Assembly: GCA_019418525.1 (NCBI GenBank)
Contig: DYBS01000151.1
Coordinates: forward strand, 1 to 5,836
DNA length: 5,836 nucleotides
Origin: Clostridiales bacterium
Lineage (GTDB): Bacteria; Bacillota; Clostridia; Oscillospirales; Oscillospiraceae
Direction: 5' to 3'
The notes under the pieces were generated by a model, which saw only the letters and a list, made by a program, of their open reading frames with translations, did no database searches and had not been told where the DNA came from. Made by a program: the position numbers and the translations under genes. This document shows, piece after piece, positions 1-5,283 of the stretch. The stretch's first letter is position 1, and every line of letters starts with the position of its first letter.

Positions 1-23
1 CGTCAGATGTGTATAAGAGACAG
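1..23 (+). other. Nextera/Tn5 sequencing adapter remnant (non-genomic)
   Basis: Positions 5-23 read AGATGTGTATAAGAGACAG, the 19-bp Tn5 mosaic end. The four preceding bases (CGTC) match the adjoining part of the Illumina Nextera read-1 adapter. This is library-preparation sequence left at a contig end, not chromosomal DNA and not a native transposon. Reading through it gives the familiar artefactual peptides MCIRDR and MYKRQ on the + strand and LSLIHI on the - strand. Genomic sequence starts at about position 24. Confidence 0.96.
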
Positions 24-24
24 G

Positions 25-1917
25 ACCAAGCAGATGCAGGCCGGCAAGCAGAAGTTCCAGGGCCGCAACGCCAACCAGCGCAAGGGCGGCAATTTTGGCA
101 ACAAGCGCAAGCAGGAAGAGCAGGACCGCATGCGCCGCCTGCAGCAGGAGATCGCCAAAAAAGCCCCCGTCAAGGTCCTCATTCCCGACGAGATCGGCGT
201 GGGCGAGCTGGCCTCCCGCATGAAAAAGACCGGCGCCGAGGTGGTCAAGACCCTGATGAAAAACGGCGTCATGGCCTCTCTCAGCGACATCATCGACTTC
301 GACACCGCCGCCATCATCGCCGAGGAGATGGGCTGCAAGGTGGAGAAGGAGGTCATTGTCACCATCGAGGAGCGCCTCATCGACACCGCCGAGGACAAGG
401 AGGAGGACCTGGTGCCCCGTCCCCCCGTGGTGGTGGTCATGGGCCACGTCGACCACGGCAAGACCTCTCTGCTGGACTATGTCCGCAACGCCCACGTGGC
501 CGCGGGCGAGGCCGGCGGCATCACCCAGCACATCGGCGCCTACCAGGTGGACGTGGGCGGCAAGTTGATCACTTTCCTGGACACCCCCGGCCATGAGGCC
601 TTCACCGCCATGCGCGCCCGTGGCGCCATGATCACCGATATCGCCATCCTGGTGGTGGCCGCCGACGACGGCATCATGCCCCAGACCGTGGAGTCCATCA
701 ACCATGCCAAGGCCGCCAAGATCCCCATCATCGTGGCCATTAACAAGATGGATAAGCCTGAGGCCGACCCCGAGCGCATCAAGGAGCAGCTCACCAAGTA
801 CGAGCTGGTGCCCGAGGAGTGGGGCGGCGACACCATCATCTGCCCCATTTCCGCCAAGACCGGTGAGGGCATCGATAACCTCCTGGAGATGGTGAACCTG
901 ACCGCTGAGATGCAGGAGCTCAAGGCCAACCCCAACCGCTCCGCCCACGGAGCCGTCATTGAGGCCCGTCTGGACCGGGGCCGCGGCCCTGTGGCCACCC
1001 TGCTGGTGCAGAACGGTACCCTGCACCAGGGCGACGTGATCATCGCGGGTACCGCCGTGGGCCGTGTCCGCGCCATGACCAACGCCCGGGGCCAGAAGGT
1101 CACCGAGGCCGGCCCCTCCGTGCCTGTGGAGATCATCGGCATGAGCGAGGTGCCCAACGCCGGTGACGACTTCCACGCCGTGGATGACGAGCGTATGGCC
1201 CGTGAGCTGGTGGAGCAGCGCAAGCACGAGCAGAAGATGGCCGCCTCCGGCCCTGTGGGCCAGAAGGTTTCCCTGGAGGACCTGTTTAGCCAGATCAAGC
1301 AGGGCGAGATGAAGGAGCTGGACATCATCGTTAAGGCCGACGTGATGGGCTCTGCCGAGGCCGTCAAGGCCTCTCTGGAGAAGCTCTCCAGCGACGAGGT
1401 CCGGGTCCGTGTCATCCACTGCGCGGTGGGCGCCATCAACGAGAGCGACGTCATGCTGGCCGCCACCTCCAACGCCATCGTCGTGGGCTTCAATGTTCGC
1501 CCCGACAACAACGCCAAGGAGTCCGCCGCCCGCAACAAGGTGGATATGCGGATGTACCGGGTGATCTACGACTGCATCAACGAGATCGAGACCGCCATGA
1601 AGGGTATGCTGGCCCCCAAGTTCAAGGAAGTGGAGCTGGGCCAGGCCGAGGTCCGCGAGGTGTTCCGTATCACCAATGTGGGCATGGTGGCCGGCTGCTA
1701 CGTCACCAACGGCAAGATGCAGCGCGGCGCCCAGATGCGCCTGCTGCGGGACAACGTGGTCATCTACGACGGTGCCATCGCCTCTCTCCAGCGCTTCAAG
1801 GACAGCGTGAAGGAAGTGGCCGCCGGCTACGAGTGCGGCATCACCTTTGAGAAGTTCCAGGATATCAAGCAGGGCGACGTCATCGAGGCGTTTCTGATGG
1901 AGCAGATCGAGGTCTGA
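25..1917 (+). CDS. infB: Translation initiation factor IF-2, 5'-truncated
   Basis: IF-2 is the cytoplasmic GTPase that delivers fMet-tRNA to the 30S subunit and promotes 50S joining. Numbering from the first genomic codon (25-27), 630 residues remain. Residues 1-44 are a basic Q/K/R/G/N-rich linker. About 45-108 is the IF2_N domain (from KKAPVKVLIPDEIG). The G domain has G1 GHVDHGKT (140-147), switch I GGITQHIG (164-171), G3 DTPGH (186-190), G4 NKMD (240-243) and G5 SAK (276-278). Domain II, the IF-2 domain III and the C2 tRNA-binding domain follow; C2 keeps the GCYV cysteine (558) and YECG (602-605), which in Geobacillus IF-2 lie in the fMet-binding region. The protein ends MEQIEV-TGA. Bacillus IF-2 is about 716 residues, so I infer that 100 or more N-terminal residues are missing. 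An apparent ATG at position 7 is adapter sequence and is not the start. Codon use is strongly biased (GCC, AAG, GAG, ATC), as expected for a highly expressed gene. Confidence 0.97.
   Translation, partial: TKQMQAGKQKFQGRNANQRKGGNFGNKRKQEEQDRMRRLQQEIAKKAPVKVLIPDEIGVGELASRMKKTGAEVVKTLMKNGVMASLSDIIDFDTAAIIAEEMGCKVEKEVIVTIEERLIDTAEDKEEDLVPRPPVVVVMGHVDHGKTSLLDYVRNAHVAAGEAGGITQHIGAYQVDVGGKLITFLDTPGHEAFTAMRARGAMITDIAILVVAADDGIMPQTVESINHAKAAKIPIIVAINKMDKPEADPERIKEQLTKYELVPEEWGGDTIICPISAKTGEGIDNLLEMVNLTAEMQELKANPNRSAHGAVIEARLDRGRGPVATLLVQNGTLHQGDVIIAGTAVGRVRAMTNARGQKVTEAGPSVPVEIIGMSEVPNAGDDFHAVDDERMARELVEQRKHEQKMAASGPVGQKVSLEDLFSQIKQGEMKELDIIVKADVMGSAEAVKASLEKLSSDEVRVRVIHCAVGAINESDVMLAATSNAIVVGFNVRPDNNAKESAARNKVDMRMYRVIYDCINEIETAMKGMLAPKFKEVELGQAEVREVFRITNVGMVAGCYVTNGKMQRGAQMRLLRDNVVIYDGAIASLQRFKDSVKEVAAGYECGITFEKFQDIKQGDVIEAFLMEQIEV
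1897..1917 (+). repeat. Direct repeat, copy A (3' end of infB)
   Basis: These are the last seven codons of infB (MEQIEV and TGA). They match positions 2004-2024 at 18 of 21 bases. The three differences are A/G in the first codon (ATG/GTG), a synonymous ATC/ATT change and TGA/TAA. The two copies are offset by 107 bp and flank a hairpin-rich spacer. Confidence 0.7.
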
Positions 1918-2003
1918 TCCTTCTACTTCAGTGCCCCCGGCCCGGCATAGCCGCGCCGGCCTACGCTAAACATTTGCCACCGGCAAATGTTCTTAACGCT
2001 GCG
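1918..2003 (+). repeat. Hairpin-rich spacer between two infB-tail copies, possible palindromic repeat element
   Basis: This 86-bp non-coding segment lies between the true infB stop and a degenerate second copy of the infB tail. It contains two inverted repeats. The first is GC-rich: 1939-1946 pairs with 1955-1961 over 7 bp with one bulged C at 1943 and an 8-base loop. The second is the 10-bp hairpin at 1969-1991. Flanking direct repeats plus internal palindromes resemble a small non-autonomous or REP-like element, but the two ends of the segment show no inverted repeats to each other. Whether it is repeated elsewhere in the genome cannot be seen here. Confidence 0.4.
1969..1991. repeat. Perfect 10-bp inverted repeat (hairpin with 3-base loop)
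   Basis: AACATTTGCC (1969-1978) pairs perfectly with GGCAAATGTT (1982-1991) around the loop ACC. A weaker outer extension (1964-1968 with 1994-1998, one mismatch and a two-base bulge) is possible. No T-run follows directly on the + strand and no T-run follows on the - strand, so it does not look like a classical terminator. It could be a REP-type palindrome, an RNA-processing hairpin or part of an inserted element. The structure is directly visible; its role is unknown. Confidence 0.7.
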
Positions 2004-2024
2004 GTGGAGCAGATTGAGGTCTAA
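2004..2024 (+). repeat. Direct repeat, copy B (degenerate infB tail)
   Basis: Read as codons this segment gives VEQIEV followed by TAA, nearly the same as the end of IF-2 (MEQIEV, TGA). It is in a different reading frame from infB because the offset is 107 bp, and infB has already terminated, so it is not translated as part of IF-2. The bases after each stop also look loosely alike (TGATCC at 1915-1920 versus TAATATCC at 2022-2029). It looks like a relic of a duplicated or formerly used infB 3' end. Confidence 0.65.
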
Positions 2025-2043
2025 TATCCCATTTCACACAACT

Positions 2044-2093
2044 AAAAAAGACCCGTTCCGTCCCCAATTCATTTGAGGAGGGGACGGGTCTTT
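2044..2093. terminator. Terminator-like stem-loop between infB and rbfA
   Basis: AAAGACCCGT (2047-2056) pairs with ACGGGTCTTT (2084-2093). After a five-base bulge (2057-2061), CCCC (2062-2065) pairs with GGGG (2080-2083), leaving a 14-base loop. An alternative inner stem pairs 2058-2065 with 2080-2087. On the + strand only three Ts follow the GC stem (TCTTTGCTG), so termination is probably partial. On the - strand the six As at 2044-2049 become a good U-tract. No - strand gene is visible that would need it. It may act as an attenuator or an RNA-stabilising structure between the highly expressed infB and the rest of the operon. Confidence 0.5.
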
Positions 2094-2103
2094 GCTGCAT
2101 GAT

Positions 2104-2108
2104 AGGAG
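2104..2108 (+). promoter_or_regulatory. Shine-Dalgarno site of rbfA
   Basis: The site reads AGGAG and lies 7 bases before the ATG at 2116. It decides the rbfA start against the in-frame upstream TTG at 2092, which overlaps the 3' arm of the preceding stem-loop and has only the hairpin's own G-rich arm upstream. Confidence 0.8.
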
Positions 2109-2115
2109 AACAAGT

Positions 2116-2511
2116 ATGGCAAGTAATCGCATCGGACGCATCAACGAGGAGATCCAGCGGGAGCTGGCCACTCTCATCCGCACGGTGAAGGATCCCCGAG
2201 TCCACGGCCTGGTGTCCATCACGGCGGTGGAGACCACCCCCGACCTGCGCTATTCCAAGATCTACGTCAGCGTGCTGGACAAGAGCGACGTGAAGGAAGT
2301 GGTGAAGGGCCTCAAGTCCGCCGCCGGCTATCTGCGCCGGGAGCTGGGCTCCGCGCTGAAGCTGCGCTACACCCCGGAGCTCCTCTTTGTGGAGGATGAC
2401 TCCATCGGCAAGGGCGCCCACATCCTCAGCATGTTGCGGGACCCCCAGGTGGTCAAGCCCGCCAACCCGGCCAACGCCCACATCAACCTGGATGGGGAGG
2501 ATGAGGAATGA
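2116..2511 (+). CDS. rbfA: 30S ribosome-binding factor RbfA
   Basis: RbfA is a small KH-fold protein that binds the pre-30S particle and helps mature the 5' end of 16S rRNA; it is also needed for cold adaptation in E. coli. The product has 131 residues (B. subtilis RbfA is about 117). It starts MASNRIGRINEEIQREL, then shows the family pattern: TLIRTVKDPRV (about 18-28), ITAVETTPDLRYSKIYVSVL (about 35-54), LRREL (about 74-78) and LRYTPELLFVEDDSIGKG (about 84-101). A hydrophilic tail ends GEDEE. The ATG at 2116 is preferred because of its well-placed AGGAG. Position directly after infB is the classical arrangement. Its stop overlaps the start of the next gene by 4 bp (ATGA), which implies translational coupling. 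Confidence 0.96.
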   Translation: MASNRIGRINEEIQRELATLIRTVKDPRVHGLVSITAVETTPDLRYSKIYVSVLDKSDVKEVVKGLKSAAGYLRRELGSALKLRYTPELLFVEDDSIGKGAHILSMLRDPQVVKPANPANAHINLDGEDEE

Positions 2512-3464
2512 ACAGCATCACCTACCAGGAGGCCGCCGCCTTTCTGAAGGCCCACGACCGCTATCTCATCCTGACCCACAAGCGCCCGGACGGCGACACC
2601 GTGGGCTGCGCCGCCGCCCTGTGCAAGGGATTGCGCCACCTGGGCAAGACCGCCCACATCTGCCCCGGCACCGGGGAGACCCACCTCTTTACCCCCTATC
2701 TGGAGGGCTATCTGGCCCCCGAGGGCTATGAGCCCGAGACGGTGGTGTCCACCGACATCGCCGCCCGCAACCTCTTTACCCAGGAGGGGCAGAAGTGGCT
2801 GGAGCGGGGCATCGATTTGGCCATCGACCACCACCCCTCTCAGGAGTTCTTTGCCAAGGTGACTTGTGTGGACGCCGGGCGGGCCGCCTGCGGCGAGCTG
2901 GTCTATGATATCCTCCACGAGCTGGGGGAGATCACCCCCGCCATGGCGGTGCCCCTCTACGTGGCTATTTCTACCGACACCGGCTGCTTCCAGTACAGCA
3001 ACACCACCGCCGGGACCCACCGCATCGTGGCGGCCCTGATGGACACCGGCATCGATACCTTCGCCCTCAACAAGCGCCACTTCCGCACCAAATCCTGGGC
3101 CCGGCTCCAGGTGGAGAGGCTCATTACCGAGCGGATGCACCGCTATGACGACGGCACCGTGGCCATTGCACCCATCTCCCTGTCCCTGCTGGACGAGGCC
3201 GGGGCCACTGAGGAGGACCTGGAGGACATCGCCGCCTTTTTGGGCCAGATCGAGGGGGTGCTCACTTCCGTCACCATCCGGGAGAAGCCGGAGGGGGGCT
3301 GCAAGCTGTCGGTGCGCAGCGACACCGTGAACTGCACCCAGGTCTGCGCCCAGCTGGGCGGCGGCGGCCACGCCTCTGCCGCCGGGTGCAACACCAAGGG
3401 CTCCCTGGCCGAGGCCGAGGAGGCCATCGTGGCCGCCATCCGGCAGGTGCGGGACCATGGCTAA
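2508..3464 (+). CDS. nrnA: DHH-family phosphoesterase, NrnA-like oligoribonuclease / pAp phosphatase
   Basis: NrnA-type enzymes use Mn2+ to degrade 2-5 nt RNA fragments (nanoRNA) and to dephosphorylate pAp; they replace Orn in Bacillota. The 318-residue product (typical length 310-330) has the DHH domain first: RPDGDTVG (D28, D30), a third metal-ligand aspartate at STD83, the signature DHH at 107-109 followed by PS, and STDTGCF with D157. The C-terminal DHHA1 domain carries the substrate-binding GGGGHASAAG loop (284-293). All expected metal ligands are present, so it should be active. The start has GGAGG (2496-2500) seven bases upstream. Its first bases overlap the rbfA stop and its last 8 overlap truB. 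The position between rbfA and truB is common in Bacillota. The exact substrate preference (nanoRNA, pAp or cyclic-dinucleotide products) cannot be told from sequence alone. Confidence 0.92.
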   Translation: MNSITYQEAAAFLKAHDRYLILTHKRPDGDTVGCAAALCKGLRHLGKTAHICPGTGETHLFTPYLEGYLAPEGYEPETVVSTDIAARNLFTQEGQKWLERGIDLAIDHHPSQEFFAKVTCVDAGRAACGELVYDILHELGEITPAMAVPLYVAISTDTGCFQYSNTTAGTHRIVAALMDTGIDTFALNKRHFRTKSWARLQVERLITERMHRYDDGTVAIAPISLSLLDEAGATEEDLEDIAAFLGQIEGVLTSVTIREKPEGGCKLSVRSDTVNCTQVCAQLGGGGHASAAGCNTKGSLAEAEEAIVAAIRQVRDHG

Positions 3465-4332
3465 CGGCATCCTGGTCATCGACAAGCCGGTGGACTGGAC
3501 CAGCCACGACGTGGTGGCCCGGTGCCGCCGCCTCTTCCACGAGAAGCGGGTAGGCCACGCCGGGACCCTAGACCCCATGGCCACCGGGGTGCTGCCGGTC
3601 TTTGTGGGCCGGGCCACCCGTGCGGTGGAGTTCGCCGCCGAAGCCGGAAAGGAGTATATCGCCGGGTTAAAACTCGGCGTTATCACCGACACCCAGGACA
3701 CCACCGGCAATATCTTGGAACAGCGGCCGGTGACAGTGGGTCGGGCGGAGCTGGAGGAAGTCCTGGCCCCCTTCCGGGGGGACATTCTCCAGGTGCCCCC
3801 CATGTACTCCGCCCTGAAGGTGAAGGGCCAGAAGCTCTACGAGCTTGCCCGGAGGGGCGTGGAGGTGGAGCGCAAGCCCCGACCGGTGACCATCCACGCC
3901 CTGGAGGTGCTGGAGCAGACCGGGCCGGACGAGTACCGCCTGCGGGTGGCGTGCTCCAAGGGCACCTACGTGCGTACCCTCTGCCACGACATTGGCCAGG
4001 CCCTGGGCTGCGGCGGGTGCATGAGCGCCCTGCGGCGGACCCGGGCGGCGGGGTTCGATCTCTCCACCGCGGTGACCCTGGAGCAGGTGGCCGAGGCGTC
4101 GGAGCGGGGGGAGGAGCAGTCCCTCCTGCTGCCGGTGGACGCCTACTTTTCCACCTATCCGGCCCTGACGGTGGATAACCGGCAGGAGAAAGCCGCCCGC
4201 AACGGCGCCGCCTTCCCCCAGGAGGGGGCGGACGGGACTTACCGGGTCTATGGGCCGGACGGCGCGTTCCTCCTGCTGGGGGAGCTGCGCCAGGGCCAGC
4301 TCACCACGATCAAGAGTTTTTTTGAGGTGTAA
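3457..4332 (+). CDS. truB: tRNA pseudouridine(55) synthase TruB
   Basis: TruB isomerises U55 to pseudouridine in the T-loop of nearly all elongator tRNAs. The 291-residue product begins ANGILVIDKPVDWTSHDVV and has the family motif VGHAGTLDPMATGVLP with the catalytic aspartate D39. Y67 in KEY, and Y171 and R173 in KGTYVRT, occupy the same relative positions as E. coli Y76, Y179 and R181 (E. coli catalytic residue D48). QVPPMYSALKVKGQKLYELAR (about 112-132) is also characteristic. After SALRRTRAAGF a shorter C-terminal PUA-like domain (about 230-291) follows. The ATG overlaps the nrnA 3' end by 8 bp with a weak AGGTG site (3445-3449) inside nrnA, so translation is probably coupled. A run of seven Ts (4317-4323) lies near the stop but leaves the frame intact. 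Confidence 0.96.
   Translation: MANGILVIDKPVDWTSHDVVARCRRLFHEKRVGHAGTLDPMATGVLPVFVGRATRAVEFAAEAGKEYIAGLKLGVITDTQDTTGNILEQRPVTVGRAELEEVLAPFRGDILQVPPMYSALKVKGQKLYELARRGVEVERKPRPVTIHALEVLEQTGPDEYRLRVACSKGTYVRTLCHDIGQALGCGGCMSALRRTRAAGFDLSTAVTLEQVAEASERGEEQSLLLPVDAYFSTYPALTVDNRQEKAARNGAAFPQEGADGTYRVYGPDGAFLLLGELRQGQLTTIKSFFEV
4324..4329 (+). promoter_or_regulatory. Shine-Dalgarno site of ribF inside the truB 3' end
   Basis: The site reads GAGGTG, formed by the last two sense codons of truB, and lies 8 bases before the GTG at 4338. It supports the non-ATG start of ribF and suggests that ribF translation follows from truB termination. Confidence 0.7.
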
Positions 4333-4337
4333 ACACA

Positions 4338-5252
4338 GTGAATCAGCAAGAGACAAAGCGCGTCATTGCCCTGGGCTTTTTTGACGGGGTACATCGGGGC
4401 CACGGGGCCCTGCTGAACCGGGTGACCGAGCGCGCCCGGGAGCTGGACGCGGTCCCGGCGGCGGTGACCTTCGACACCCATCCCGAAAAGTGCATCCTGG
4501 GCAGCCCCCTGCCCCTGCTCAGCTCCCCCACTGACCGGGCGGACCTGATGCGGCGGTACTACGGCATCCGGGATGTCATCGTGGCCCATTTCGACGAGCG
4601 CATGATGCGCATGCCCTGGCGGGAGTTCATCACCGACTACCTGGTGGCCGAGCACGGCGCGGTCTACCTGGTGGCGGGCCACGACTTCCACTTCGGCTAC
4701 AAGGGTGAGGGAGATCCCCAGCGCCTGCAGGAGACCTGCCGGGAGCTGGGCATCGGGTGCGACATCATCCCCAAGGTGGAGGTGGATGGCCGCACCGTCT
4801 CCTCCACGTACATCCGCACTCTAGTGGCACAGGGGGAGATGGAGCGGGCCATGGAGTTCCTGGGCCACCCCCACACCCTGACCAACACCGTGGCCCGGGG
4901 CAAGCACCTGGGCTCCACGTTGGGCTTTCCCACGGTGAACCTCCAGTTCCCCACCGGGGTGCTGGTGCCTGCCTATGGCGTGTACGCCTGTAAGGTGTGC
5001 TTCGAGGGGGGCGAGACCCACATGGCGGTGACCAATGTGGGCACCCGGCCCACCGTGGACGACGGCAACCGGGTCAACGCCGAGGGGTTTATTCTGGATT
5101 TCCACGGGGATTTGTACGGGCAGAACATCCGCATGGAGTTCTACAAGCGTCTGCGGGGGGAGCGGAAATTCCCCTCCCTGGAGGCCCTGCGGGACGAGGT
5201 CATGCACAATGCCCGACAGACCCGGGATTATTTTGAGGGCCGCCCCCAGTAA
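4338..5252 (+). CDS. ribF: Bifunctional riboflavin kinase / FAD synthetase RibF
   Basis: RibF phosphorylates riboflavin to FMN and then adenylates FMN to FAD in the cytoplasm. The 304-residue product has the usual length (about 310) and both domains. The N-terminal nucleotidyltransferase domain has GFFDGVHRGH (13-22, the HxGH-type ATP-binding site), TFDTHP (44-49), a GHDFHFGYKGEGD stretch (about 115-127) and SSTYIR (155-160). The C-terminal flavokinase domain has ARGKHLGSTLGFPTVNL, with GFPTVN at 196-201 as the Mg-ATP/riboflavin site, followed by TNVGTRPT and the FYKRLRGERKF region. The start is GTG, 5 bp after the truB stop; no in-frame ATG lies close to the conserved N-terminus. The tight spacing leaves no room for an FMN riboswitch, so regulation is that of the operon. 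No transporter or rib biosynthesis gene is adjacent. Confidence 0.96.
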   Translation: MNQQETKRVIALGFFDGVHRGHGALLNRVTERARELDAVPAAVTFDTHPEKCILGSPLPLLSSPTDRADLMRRYYGIRDVIVAHFDERMMRMPWREFITDYLVAEHGAVYLVAGHDFHFGYKGEGDPQRLQETCRELGIGCDIIPKVEVDGRTVSSTYIRTLVAQGEMERAMEFLGHPHTLTNTVARGKHLGSTLGFPTVNLQFPTGVLVPAYGVYACKVCFEGGETHMAVTNVGTRPTVDDGNRVNAEGFILDFHGDLYGQNIRMEFYKRLRGERKFPSLEALRDEVMHNARQTRDYFEGRPQ

Positions 5253-5270
5253 CGGAGACGGAATAGAAAA

Positions 5271-5278
5271 AGGAGAGG
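5271..5278 (+). promoter_or_regulatory. Strong Shine-Dalgarno site of the stalk-domain gene
   Basis: An A-rich stretch leads into AGGAGAGG; the AGGAG core (5271-5275) ends 8 bases before the ATG at 5284. It is the best ribosome binding site in the window and fixes the start of a gene whose stop lies beyond the window. No convincing -35/-10 pair or terminator was seen in the 31-bp gap after ribF, so read-through from the operon is possible. Confidence 0.75.
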
Positions 5279-5283
5279 TCGAT

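Noticed and set aside
7..24. ATG-initiated N-terminus MCIRDR for infB
   Set aside because: It is encoded by the Nextera adapter, and the homologous IF-2 N-terminal region is much longer. infB is a 5'-partial gene here.
2025..2100. T-box or other riboswitch leader before rbfA
   Set aside because: The region is too short, and no T-box TGGNACCGCG motif, specifier stem or known aptamer core is present. Only the stem-loop can be supported.
2073..2103. Possible sigma-A promoter for rbfA (TTGAGG and CATGAT)
   Set aside because: The spacing is 19 bp, the -10 box matches poorly, and the -35 lies inside the stem-loop.
2092..2115. Upstream TTG start for rbfA adding eight residues
   Set aside because: It begins within the 3' arm of the stem-loop, and the extra residues are not part of the RbfA family. 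The ATG at 2116 has a well-spaced AGGAG.
2367..3803. Long open frame on the - strand (478 codons), plus other long antisense frames under infB, truB and ribF
   Set aside because: They lie opposite clearly conserved genes. Frames without stops are expected on the antisense strand of GC-rich, third-position-biased DNA. Their translations are low-complexity (G/H/A/L-rich) and match no family I recognise.
4317..4323. Seven-T run near the end of truB as a programmed frameshift site linking truB to ribF
   Set aside because: A -1 shift meets TGA at once (4323-4325), and the +1 frame is not that of ribF. The normal frame ends cleanly at TAA and ribF has its own start.
5233..5266. Promoter between ribF and the stalk-domain gene (TTGAGG and GAATAG)
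   Set aside because: The -10 candidate matches the consensus at only about two of six positions, and the -35 lies in the ribF coding end.
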